Part shown: positions 32,397 through 43,991 of the stretch, piece after piece
Layout of the letters: each line of letters opens with the position of its first letter
Position numbering within the stretch: position 1 is the first letter of the stretch
Assembly: GCF_910592395.1 (NCBI RefSeq)
Contig: NC_088311.1
Location: 15,318,501 to 15,382,500, forward strand
Length of the DNA: 64,000 nt
Reading direction: 5' to 3'
Source of the DNA: Lineus longissimus
Taxonomy: Eukaryota > Nemertea > Pilidiophora > Heteronemertea > Lineidae
Position numbers and translations under genes: made by a program
Notes under the pieces: generated by a model
Seen by the model: the letters and a program-made list of their open reading frames with translations, nothing else
Databases searched by the model: none
Told to the model about the DNA's origin: nothing

Positions 32397-32998
32397 GGGA
32401 ATCACAAGACCTTGATAATGACATCAATCTGAAAGCTGCTGATATCCTATGCATTGCTGAAACTAAATTGTATCCTACTATTCCAGAAAATAAAGTGAAC
32501 CTTGAAAACTTCGTTCAAATCACCAGGTTAGACTTCAGAGAACATTCCATGGGAATGCTACTATACAAATCCCTACATAGCACAGTGCTTTGTAATCTGC
32601 ACCAACAGTCAAATCACATGGACACAAAAACTCAAGTCATTCAGTGTAACATCAATAATCTCAGATTCTGCTTCACATATATCAACCCATCATCTGTAAC
32701 TGCAGGATTATTCAAGCTAGATCAACAGCTACGAGACAGCGAACTTGTTATGGGTGACGTAAATGCAGACCCTTCCAACAACAACGACTGTCAGAAAATT
32801 GAAACATTGTGCCTTCATAACAACTTGAAGATTTCACAAAATGGACCAACACACAATCAACGTCACATAGATCACATACTAATTCCCATTAATTTATCCA
32901 AGCAATATAAGTATTATACCCAATCATACACAAATCTATATTCAGACCACAAGTCTATTTCAATTACCTTATCCCAAAATGCATCTGCAACTATTTAA
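32340..32998 (+). pseudogene. EEP endonuclease remnant after helicase 2
   Basis: Begins with KIVYLNINGM at the end of the helicase frame, shifts frame near 32395, and continues with ADILCIAETKLYP, MGDVNADPS and LYSDHKSISI. GDVNAD and SDH keep the catalytic Asp/Asn/His pattern. The frameshift suggests it is inactive. It is followed at 33199 by an RPA-like gene. Confidence 0.7.
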
Positions 32999-33039
32999 TG
33001 CATCTATTTACACCTTACAAAAAACAAGGGCCAGTTTGC

Positions 33040-33790
33040 TGTTTATGGACCTATTTTACACACTAAATGCCTACAGTGTTATTGTAACATACTCTACAAA
33101 GATCAAGAAATTGTATTACAGATTCTGTCACTGTTTCAGGTACCAAGAACCAAGGCCACTAAGGAAAACGGTGAAAGTCTTTAACTGCTAGCTAACACAT
33201 GTCATCTCCTGTGAAAAGGAAAGTTCCTTCGACATCATTGACAATGGCGTCTTCAGAACCTGATGAGCTCCCTGACTTAAGATCATCAGCTGAAAGAGGT
33301 GAGAATAAAATAGTGATCTTATTACCTCCTATACTATAGTTCTTTGTTTTACCATCAGTGCTCAATTCTAAGATTTTGTACCCAGTTGCCTACAGGACCA
33401 ATGTTAAAAAATGTCTGGTTGTTCATCAGATTTCAAAAATTGTGCAGTAAGTTGTTGTGAATGAATGATGCTGAAGATTCCAAACGTGGACAGATGACAA
33501 CCAGTACACAGATGTGAGATGGATGTCCATCTCAAAATCTAGTTGCTAATATATCAAACACTGACTTTGCTAACACTAAGTCTCTTCTGTATCTCGTAAC
33601 AAGAAGAGCTGAGAATTGTCTCGCCATGAAAACCAATCCCAACCAGAAACCCATTCTGTGGTGCCTAGAGTCTGTTATGGACCCATTTGCACACTGAATA
33701 CCTACAATGTAATTGTAACATATTGCACAAGGTCCTAGGAATGATGTCACAGATTCTGTCACTGTTTCAGGTACCAAAACCCAAGAAAAA
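33040..33790 (+). repeat. Direct repeat of an intron/exon border
   Basis: About 110 bp around 33045-33160 and 33675-33790 are alike, sharing AATTGTAACATA and ACAGATTCTGTCACTGTTTC followed by AGGTACCAA. Each contains a pyrimidine-tract acceptor. The second copy opens into a coding-like exon at 33771; the first soon meets a stop. Confidence 0.6.
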
Positions 33791-33839
33791 CGCTCGAAAT
33801 CTCCTAAGACAGAAAAATCTCTCACCACAACTAAATTTA

Positions 33840-35925
33840 AACAAGAGGCCCAAGGGCCTAGCGCTCAGCTGGATCACCCAATAACATAGGACTGAGGGTG
33901 TAAAATAGTGAATATAAGCTTTATACTACTGTATGACTGTTTGAAGGTCAAGAGAACACGTTATACTACTAAGATTTCCAATGCAGAGCTGCCAGCTGGA
34001 TGAAATATGATTGAACTAATCAGCCATGGTATGTAAATATTACAGGAGGCAACGGAAGATATCCCTAGTTCAGTATGTTGTATCGGTAGCTTTACAGAAA
34101 AGAAGTGTCAGAGAGGATGAGACTTCTCCATGGACAACTGTGGTATGTCCAGGCTGGGTTGTACAGCACAAGGATACAAAATGCTGTCTGTAATTGAGAG
34201 GTATCCTGATTTAACAGAGGTCAAAATAAATAGAAATGACCAGTTTGGGACTAACACCACTGTCTTTTTTTTACTAAGGTAGAGATCACAGGAGTCAACA
34301 AAATTAATTTTATTGAGAGAAATTGACCTGTCCTGCAGGTGATTGGAATTTACAATACAAAGGGTCGTTTTCATATTTGAAAATCCCTTCATAATCAAGG
34401 GCTACCTCTGACTAAAACAGCACCCATAAACAATAGACCGCCAATTTGACCCCAGCTCCTAACTGCGGGAAAACCCAAGTCCAGCAACCAAAAGTACCAA
34501 AAATACATTTTTGTTTACATTTGAACTGCACACATGCGTTTGTTTACAATTTCCCGCAAAATCTCGAAAATCAGGTGACCTGCAATCGTGGATTGAAAAT
34601 AACATTTATCTGGGTTCAGCAGGTCAGCAGGTATACCGGCTGTTCCAATCATCCCCCTACAGCCAGCTGTTCAAAAGGTAATGTTATTCACCCCACAGGG
34701 AGTGCAGGTAATTGATTAAGCCCCTGCATAACTTAACAGCAATGGCTTGGCTTCTGTGAGTGGTAAGGAGAATTGACAGTGTCCGATTAAAAATCCCTCA
34801 TTTCTGCTCTGCTGAAGTAAATTTTTGAATAAAACCAAGACGTTGCATCAGGATAAGGTGTCACCACCATTCATGCAAAATTTCAAGGCGATCCAACGCC
34901 TCTAAATGTGACTTTATTCGTCCCCCTTCTAATATTATTATATAGAAGATTGAGACCAGCGATGACGTCATTTCTGGTGATTCCCTACGTTGTCCAATGA
35001 ACGCTTTTTAAAGTGTGCCATTTGGCATGCATTAGCAATGTATTTTATCAGCGCTGACAATTGCCGAACAGAATGCCGTAGCTCCGTCAATTTGAAATCA
35101 ATTTTTATGGGAGTAACATTATTGTGTTGCTTAAAACGTCTACTTTTTACTCATGTAAGAATCGTGGTACTAAAAACTAATATGCAAACAGAATTATGCC
35201 GATTCACTGCACATACTGTGGGAATTCTCCACTTCAAAATACATCGCGAACAGAGCGTGCACTTCCGATATCGTTTTCACAGAATTGTGGCCAAATTTTC
35301 AAGAACTAATTTTTGAAAGTATTCCCTTAAGACCTTATGACTACCCACTGAAAGGAACTAGTGACAATATCGCCTACTTGACTACTTTTTAGCAGAAAAT
35401 TGTTTACTTGTTGCAAATTCAATCTTCCATCTTTACACTGGTCACATGGGGAATGCTGAAATATAGTCTAGTTCCCTGGCTAATTCAATGCGCAGAATAC
35501 AACTGCGCAACTATACGTCATAACCCGGGCTTTTGAATCGTCAAAAAATCTGTCAAATGTGCCTGTAGCGCCAACTGGCGGTGAAAACTAAACTAATTCC
35601 ATTACAAGTCAAAATGAAAAATTATTAAAAAATATTCGGCCAGATTTGAAAACAATATTTCCTCTGTGGCCCGAGGTATAAAGGAAAGAAGTTTAAACTT
35701 CCCGATGACCTCATTCGCCGAATGTAGGTCGGATCGCGCTGATTTTTGGTTTCTGAGTTCCCCTTGGGCTACTCCTAATTTAGCAGCGTCAACAAAGTGC
35801 CTAGGTCTTACGGTTACAAAATGCCCAAAATTGACATGGAAGGATGGCAGGATGGCAGGAAGGACGGACACCATTCCCTTAGTAATATTACCAGCTTCGC
35901 TGACTTTGTCAGCTGAGCTAAAAAG
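33840..35925 (+). mobile_element. AACAAGAGGCCC repeat, copy 1
   Basis: Starts AACAAGAGGCCCAAGGGCCT, a small hairpin, and ends in a hairpin CGCTGA-CTTTG-TCAGCTGAGC followed by AAAAA. It matches the copy starting at 55618 base for base over long stretches (for example 33900-34370). It has no coding capacity. The end structures and lack of long inverted repeats resemble non-autonomous Helentron-like elements, but class is uncertain. It sits inside a likely exon of RPA-like gene B. Confidence 0.75.
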
Positions 35926-35929
35926 GAAC

Positions 35930-36477
35930 ATCAGGTAATTCACTATGCGAATCATTACACCAGATTTATGTTTAGGTAGACCCTGTCACACCCTCTGGTA
36001 GTTGCTTGCGCTCGGCCCATGCCTACTCCACACCTAACAAAGGAAAACAATGCCTGACCTGCTGCACATCTTTTGAAACAACATCTTCAATTCTTGGCAA
36101 GATGTGATGCGCACATTACCTTAAAAAGTTGTTCAGTTGTATAGTAGGTACTGCAAAAGAACCATAGGCATGATTAGTAAAAACAACATGCAGAAGCTGC
36201 TGACCATCTTTGAGGGAGGGGGACCCATGGGTAACAGCATCCTCAGCATTCCTCTAATTTCAGAAAAATAAGATTAGCGCAGCAGATTAGTGCTCTGTCC
36301 TGCACAAGAAGACATTTTATTCACAACAGTGCTCATTCTTTCCAGTTGAAGATTTGAACCTCAACAAAACAAATGCCTTTTGCATCCAATATCAACATGC
36401 TTTCAGAAATAACCCTTGAGAATTATATCATTTCTTTATTCATACCATAATTTAAAGAAACTTTTCCCTTTCTTCAG
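35930..36477. other. Intronic DNA of RPA-like gene B
   Basis: No coding signal. Ends in a pyrimidine tract and acceptor at 36477. The introns 36580-37208 and 37290-37953 are likewise unremarkable. Confidence 0.5.
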
Positions 36478-39313
36478 GCACACCTAAATCGGCCTCAAGT
36501 AAAAGCAAGACTTCAGCTACACCCGCAGCAAAAAAGACCACATCATCACCAATGTTCAGTCCCAAGAAATTCAAATCAGGTAAAGGCAAAAATATCTGAC
36601 TTCCACTACACTAGCAGTACTCAAATGATCAGAATTTTACTCGCCATCACTTACTAGATTTTCCTATTTGGCTGCCTGGAATAGCGGCCAAGTCACTATG
36701 ACTACTAAAATGCCATGTTTTTGAGTAGTTCACATATAGTACCCAAATTCTTTTGAATTTACCCTAAAGAACCATCCATCCTGGTATCTGGCTACCAGAC
36801 TTGGAAACCTTATTGTTAAAATGGCTACAAAGGAATAAACTGACTTTTCAAAAACTGACTAGCCAACTCGCTCAACTACAATACCCATCTAACACTTCAG
36901 TACACTTCATGCCACATCAGTGCACACCATCTTCAACACTAGTTATTCTCTGAAATAATAACACAGCAAACTGTATGATTCACATCCCAATCTTCCCTGG
37001 AGCAATAACATTCTGCCTACTGAGGCTTTCCTCCACAGTGATTGGGCAAAACAACTTGTCTCCCAACATTAACGCTATTTGCCACAGCAAATCCAATAAG
37101 ATGACTCAAGATATTTTTCTGCCTCAAAAGAGGAGTATTTGTCTAAACTTGCAACTTTCTCAACTACATTGATGTACTTATCTACTCACAATGCTACTTC
37201 TTTTTCAGCAACACCAACAAAGAGCCAAATCCCCTCTACAAGCACACAAGCACGTGTACAACTATTCAGTCCACAGAAAATGACAGCAGGTAATTATATA
37301 ATATTGTTCACAGTTCTGCCAAGAACACACTGCTGAAAAACTTACCCTCTGGCTACTGAACCCGCAAGTATGAGAAAAAAAGTCCAAACCAGAATTCATC
37401 CATCAAATTACTTCTGATAGTGATACAGCCATCTCTACATATCATATACCAGCAGAAAGTATAGAACCCCACCTATACACAGAGTCTCACACAATGCATG
37501 TAGAAAATACACTGGGCGCTGTATATCAAAATGTGTAACTAAGTTCCTCTTTGGGGTATTTTTGCCCTCGCGGTTTGGTAGCAAGCCAGTTAACACCAGC
37601 TCTGTCCTTAGACTACAGTATCCATCTAGGTACTGAACACAAGTACCTTCTGCTCTTGCCTGTTATAGCTCCTTCGTTCATCAGCATCACCACCTTTGAT
37701 TTCATTATTACTTTCAAACTACTTGTCAGACATAGACCAACAGACTATACAGTATGTAACTGCCATCCATAAATTGTTATCAGTACATCACCATTGGAAC
37801 AAAAATTCTCACAACCAAATATTCAGTGTTAGGGCATAATTTCATCCTGAAAACAATGTATAATCCACCTGGCATCCTGTCATGCTTCTGAGTATCAACA
37901 TAACAATATATAACAGAACAACATCAACATGAGCTTTCTTTCCTTATTTTCAGACTGTACAAACTATCCATCAACATTGGAAGGGTATATCCATGATGTT
38001 GGTGGAAGGAACTGTATCACTTTCGAAATTCAAGTTGCTGCTGATATCTACCACCATGTTATATCATTCCAAATGGATTCCAGATATCGTCTAAAGGCTT
38101 TTCAAAAGGCCAAAGCTCCAGTCAGTATCACGAATCACTCCACAATTACTTCCAAGGATAGCCCTGACAAGAAGGATATAAAGTTAACATCAAGTGCCAG
38201 GATTCAAGCCATGCCAACTCCACCATTCGCACATGTACCACCACCTTCTACCAGAGATCAGTGCACTGGAAGAAAATACCATCATCAATGTTGCTGTGAA
38301 AGTTCAGGTACAGAATGACACCATCGAATACAAAAAAACACGCACAGGATCAATGGCACTGATGCAAAGGTACATTTCAGATGCCGATACTGTCCTAGAA
38401 CTCGCGGCATGGGGCGACAACATTGAAGAAATACTACCTACACGATCATACCTGCTGCGAAATGTTTCAGTAAAGACCTACGGTACTCTACATCTGTCAA
38501 CAACACCCTCCACAAAAATAACAGAAATTGAACAAATCCTTAACGCCAAGGAAATGGATATCATTCCCATCACTGGAGATCTTCTAACTGTCCAAATTAA
38601 TATTTCATACAAATGCTCATCATGTAATCAACTAAACCCCTACACGCAAGCAGAACAAGCAACATGTATGAAGTGTTATTCACAACAAAAAGTTCCACGC
38701 ACTATGAGAGTATATGACGGCACAGCCACAGTTCATGATGGCAAAATTCCTCACCATATTATATTTACCAATGCTTGTCTTCAGTCTTGTATTGAGGGTG
38801 TCTCTGTAGCTCTTGACAAGAACATACATGAACTATCAGCACAGGAAATTCAAACTTTCCTGTTGGACTATCAGAGTCCGTTTGATCTCGCATACAATGC
38901 AGCAAATAACACAACAATGACCTTCTCACCTGTACCAGAAGCTTGAGCAAACTTTTCACATTTGCCATGTCTACCATTTAAACAGCTTGTATTGTTGTTA
39001 CTTGTTTCACTATTTAGTGTAGGCCTATCATCATCAGATCATTTGAGCTGAGATACCATGAGCTTCGTAATTAAAATGACTCGACCTTGTAATTGTCATT
39101 ACCTTTTTATCTGCTTGTACTGGGGTGGTCAATGTATGCCTAACAGTAGCATGCTGAGTGAATTATTGTTTATAACCCCATCTGTAATTTTTATAATCTC
39201 CTTTTTCATACCAATATCTTGTATAATTTAAGGGGCAGTTACTCAGCTCCTGTTCATGAAGCTTACAATTCATCTGTTATAAAATGTCGCTTGGAATCGC
39301 AAAACAATTTGTC

Positions 39314-39396
39314 ATGTCATTGCTTGGCACACCACACTCTGCCACACAGACTGAACAGAATTGTTGTTTGTCAATTGGTGTGCCAAGCAATGACAT
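39314..39396. repeat. Stem-loop with 20-bp perfect arms
   Basis: ATGTCATTGCTTGGCACACC and its exact complement separated by 43 bases, about 370 bp after the RPA-like gene B stop. Helitron-class elements often carry a hairpin near the 3' end, so this is a candidate terminus. Confidence 0.65.
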
Positions 39397-40056
39397 CACC
39401 AATTCCTCAAGATTCCACTGCACATTTTATAGTACATCATAGAGAATCAGCCAAAACCTTACCATTTCTCACACTTCTCTCCAAGGTAATGGATCATGTA
39501 CCTTACCGAGTTGGCCATGCAAACTGTCTGTAAACAGTCCCCTGTATTAGATAACCATCCAATATGCTGTGACTGAACAGTCACTAGGCTCTACTACAAT
39601 AACAGGAGAGATTTCAAACTTTATGCCTGGATTCTGGATTTGGTGTTTGAACTTGAAAAGTTAAATTCTTTGCAAGTAAATGCACTACATTCCAACTAGT
39701 ACAATTCAAACACTAAATTCAGAATCTAAACTTTAACTCAGGAACTTAGTATTCACAACACTTCTCTCATCATTCAAGTTTAGCGTGTTTTGCCATTGTT
39801 TCAATATCTTGCTATATTCCATATGTGACTCACTAAGCTAAGCCTAATTTCATGATTTATCCTTTAGTCTTAAATCTATATCTCTCTACTACATAACTTT
39901 TATACTTTCATTTCTTATGATTATAACTTGTGATTACAATCATTGTATATGTATAATTCTCCAATATCTTACTGGTTAAGTCTAATCATTGCCATCCATA
40001 TTCCTTATCTTTTTGTACTGTTCATATTTGCTGACTTCTTACTCTACTGCCATGTT

Positions 40057-40087
40057 TATTTTGTATATATATATATATATATATATA
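40057..40087. repeat. TA microsatellite
   Basis: About 13 TA dinucleotides in an AT-rich stretch. Confidence 0.85.
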
Positions 40088-40666
40088 TTACTTTACTTGT
40101 ACTGTAATTCAAATTGCTGTAAAATCTCCCACAACTGTATTTGTCTTCTTACAATGTAGGAACAATTATCTAGTTTAAATCTTTTGTGGAAGATTTCAAC
40201 CAAATATCTGATTGACCAATTATGTTAAATAAATTGATTCATTTTGATTTAAATAACTGGTGCTAATAACTTGCTGGTCAAGTACAATCATTTCAAGCAA
40301 TAAAACAAGCATTTTTAACCATACATATCTTTATTCATTCCTTTAATCCTTTATGCCTTCAATTTCCTGGTAACTCCCACAACTCCACTTTAGTTTCAGG
40401 ATTCAACCTACTTTCAGTCACCTCCACCAAGGACGCCATCCATCCCATCAATAATTTGCAAACTTCACAATACTAGTGACTTTTTGCATTAAATACTTCT
40501 TGCAAACATAAACAGAAATAAAAACCAATCTGGCCTCCCAAGTAGACAATGCTGCCATATTTCATAACAGCCGTCCTACAAATAAAGGCCAACAACATTT
40601 TCAAACTTTGGGGACGTTCTGGCATCAACGCGACAACCCATATTCGCCTATAGGCTTGTTCTTAAT

Positions 40667-41417
40667 TTGGGTGAAAAACAGATATCTGTTGATAAACATG
40701 TCACAAAAGAAATGAATAGATTAAAGCATCAATCCAAGCTGAAATTGAATTATATTCATCCTTCCTCTATTCCTAGCACCTTCATAAAAATATTTTTTCA
40801 TAACACCAGGTCTCTTCATCTACACTTTCAAGATATTACAGCTGATAAACATCTAATGATGGGAGATATTCTTTTTTTTGCTGAATCACAATTATGTCAA
40901 GCAGACAATGATGACGATTTTGTTATCCAAAACTTTCACACTTTCAGAAATGATCAGCAATCATCTGGAAGACGACCTCCACATGGTTTAGTCACTGCCT
41001 GCTAAACCTAATGTCAGCCATGTTTCAGAGAGAGATTTTGAAGCATCATTCATTAGGATCAAACTTGCACACCAACATTTGCAAATCATTGCTGTTTACA
41101 AAGCACCAAATTGCTCTTTTTCTTCACTAATAAGTAAACTTGAATGTATTGCATCCGAAATTAACTCGGAAGCACCAACTATATTTCTTGGCGATTTTAA
41201 TCTCGATATTTCAAATGGCAGAAATTCAGATCACTTACTTCAGATTTCCAACACCCTTAAATGTAAACAGTTGGTCAACAAATATACCACAGATAATAAA
41301 ACAACTATTGACATGGTTTTCACAAATATACCATCACTCATAACATCAACCATTGAGAGTACATGGTCTGATCATAAGATGCTTCTTGTAGCTTGTCCTA
41401 ACACAGACAGTTGTTAG
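40667..41417 (+). pseudogene. Third EEP endonuclease fragment
   Basis: Two frames joined across a frameshift near 41000. The first carries IKIFFHNTRSLHLHFQDI, FFAESQLCQ and GRRPPHGLV; the second carries IIAVYKAPNCSFSSL, IFLGDFNLD and TWSDHKMLLV. The catalytic motifs are canonical. No helicase precedes it, so this unit is 5' truncated. Most similar in layout to the second EEP domain at 29.9-30.6 kb. Followed at once by RPA-like gene C. Confidence 0.8.
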
Positions 41418-41477
41418 ACTTTGTCACCACAGCACATCTACCAACAATATTCCTTTCTCTTACAGAAATCTTCAGAG

Positions 41478-43610
41478 ATGCAGATGGATGATGAATTGCC
41501 CAACTTGGGCCAACCAGTACCAGATCAAAAACAAACATTTGAACAAGAAAAAAGATGTAAGTACAAAACTCTGCCAAACACTGTTAAACAACAAAGTGAA
41601 TGACGTCATGATGCAATAATTATGCAAATTTTGACCTTGCAATGCATTCCCAATGAGTAAAACCAAGTTGTGCCACTGCGCCACCTGTATGTGTACTTTC
41701 CACGTTACTACCTTATTTCACTACTGCAAGTACTAAAGGCACCATGACCTGATGACTAAAAAACTTTTAAAACTTCAATCATCACATTATTTGTCTAAAA
41801 TAAATTGATACTTGCAATTTTAAGTAGTCAAAGTGAAATTTATCATTGCAAAATTCAGAAAAAACTATTTATTCTCTGTTTATATACACTCATTGTTATT
41901 GTCTTCTTAAACACTAATTTTTTATTTTTCTCTCAGCTGCTAAAAAAATGAAAACCACTACCTCCATTGAGCCATCCACCATTGACAAATGTAAACCAAC
42001 GTCTTCAATGAGCAAGGTACCTTCTTCCAAAACAAAAGAACTAAAAGGTAATTCAAACACAACTACATGACTTTCATTTCTACTAGTTAAAAAAGATTCA
42101 GCTAAATAGAATATTTCCATTCAAAACTTTCATGTGTCTCTTCTGTATATAAATTTCATAAATTTAAAATTTGCTTTCTACTAATTGTCATTTTCAAATT
42201 TGTACTTCTATATTCTCAAACACCATTTAACAATTCTGTTTTAGGGGCAGGCACAGAAACATCCATTCCATCCACCTCCATTCCATGCATTCCATCCAAA
42301 CCCACCATTCTATCTAAACCAACTGTCTCTGATGCAAAGAGGAAAATTGTCTTCACTCCAGAAAAAATGAAGAAAAGATTAGGTAATATACAGTACATTC
42401 TATCAGTTGTTTTCTACAACCTAGTGTTTCAGCCAAAATGTAAATCCTTCAAAAACGACTGAGGGAGGGCTCAAACAGTGTGCACTGTGCACTGCTAAAT
42501 AAAACAGGGTCATATTTCCTGTATGCCATATGACATGAATTGCACAAAGATTCATATTTTTACAAAACTTCTTTTTCCTTTCAGCTATGCCAACGAAGAC
42601 ATGTTCAACATTGGATGCTACCACAGCATCACCTTCAACATCAACCATCACACTAACTGGTTATGTGCATGATGTAGTGACCCAGTCCAAACACCTCACA
42701 TTCAAATTACAAACTGCTGAAAATACATACCAGCATATCATCACATTCGTACCTGAACAATTCAAAGCCACATTGATCAATAACATGGAAAACACATTTC
42801 CTATTGAAATCCAAAACCATGGATTCATTCAGTCCAAAAACTCAAAACAAATGGATGTGAAACTAACATCTAAAACAAAAATCACTTCACTTCCTAAGCA
42901 ACTCACATTCTGCCACAAACCGCCATCAACTGTAATTACTGCAGTCAACAGCATTCACCACTTGCCAGCGTTTCAAAAGATAAACATAGAGGTCATTGTT
43001 CTTGCCCAAGAGGATAATACTGAAACAAAGAACACAACATCAGGGCCCATGACACTAATGAACAAGTATGTTTCTGATGCTAGCGGACTGATCAAATTGA
43101 CATCATGGGGTGACCACATTCATTCTCTTGAGGTTGGAAACAGCTTCAAACTCACCAATGTTTCTGTCAAAGAATTCAATGAGGAAAAACGTTTGTCAAC
43201 AACTGCACAAACAATCGTCACTCCAATTACACAATTAACCAAGTACATAAAAATGGAGACTGCCACTATCAATGCAGAACTTGTGGGAGTTGACATTTCA
43301 AAGCATTACAGATGCAACATGTGCTCCACCCTCAACAATCATGTCGATTCACCATATGATCGTTGTCAAAACTGTAACTGCCAACAAAAACTGACCAAAG
43401 TCGAAAATACAAGGAAAACAATGCTTCAAATTGAACTTCAGTGAGAATTGTGTCTCGGAGATAGTAGATGCTATCAAAGCAGCTCAACAGGCAAATAACC
43501 AACTATCAGCACAGGACGTTGAATCCTTCTTACTGGATTACAACAGCAATTTTGAGGTTGTTTTCTACAAAACCACTGCAACGATTATCTCTTGTACTCC
43601 CTGTGAGTAA
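41478..43610 (+). pseudogene. Helentron RPA-like gene C
   Basis: Exons about 41478-41556 (MQMDDELPNLGQ; an acceptor at 41465 means the exon may begin there), 41937-42047, 42245-42382 and 42585-43610. All junctions are phase 1. N-terminal exons encode Ser/Thr/Pro/Lys-rich tails. The last exon has OB-like domains (GYVHDVVTQSK; MTLMNKYVSDASGLIKLTSWGD) and a zinc ribbon (CNMC...CQNC). A frameshift near 43435 moves the last part (NQLSAQDVESFLLDY, matching HELSAQEIQTFLLDY of gene B) out of frame, leaving an early TGA at 43442. It is a clear paralogue of gene B, well diverged at the protein level. Expected role as for gene B. Confidence 0.75.
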
Positions 43611-43990
43611 GCCCTATCCTCACAGAAATGTTCGAAGTGTCATATCCACAATATTTGAGATTTGGTATTTGCTTAATGCCCAACATGTATTCAACTTACT
43701 GGAGAGTAAGATTCCTCTTTCTGTAATTATGTTATGCTGTTAAGTTTAGGTTTCTCTGATTTTAGATATGAATCAAACAAATTATTGTGTTCTCCGTATT
43801 TTGATTTACCAATCATGTTATTATTTTGTAGTCATTCTTTGTTATTGACATGTAAACCTCATGTATCTATGCAGAACTATCAATGCAAAACTTATATATA
43901 TATGTTTATTTCTTACTATTGTACAGAGTATTTAAATTGACATGAGTTTACAGAATTTACAGAAAAGAAAAAGAAACACCGTGATTACAA
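43611..43990. other. Junction of Helentron DNA and LINE 3' end
   Basis: Non-coding, AT-rich. The LINE, read on the minus strand, should end near 43940; no clear poly(A) or target duplication is visible. Confidence 0.35.
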
Positions 43991-43991
43991 A

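Larger units (their letters stand above)
33199..38946 (+). pseudogene. Helentron RPA-like gene B, interrupted
   Basis: Exons: 33199-33298 (ATG start, MSSPVKRKVPSTS), perhaps 33771 onward (KTQEKRSKSPKTEKS, cut by a repeat at 33840), then 36478-36579, 37209-37289 and 37954-38946. All internal junctions are phase 1. The small exons encode Ser/Thr/Lys/Pro-rich tails; the last carries two OB-like domains (GYIHDVGGRNC; MALMQRYISDADTVLELAAWGD) and a zinc ribbon (CSSC...CMKC), as in RPA1. A frameshift lies near 38250. The expected role is binding single-stranded DNA during Helentron replication. It follows a helicase-EEP remnant, the same order as unit C at 40.7-43.6 kb. Confidence 0.75.
38947..40666. 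other. Non-coding DNA between Helentron units B and C
   Basis: AT-rich, no gene. Contains a perfect 20-bp inverted repeat (39314-39333 with 39377-39396), an imperfect one (about 39631-39657 with 39705-39733) and a (TA)n run (40057-40087). It could hold the 3' end of one Helentron unit and the 5' end of the next; I cannot place either. Confidence 0.45.
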
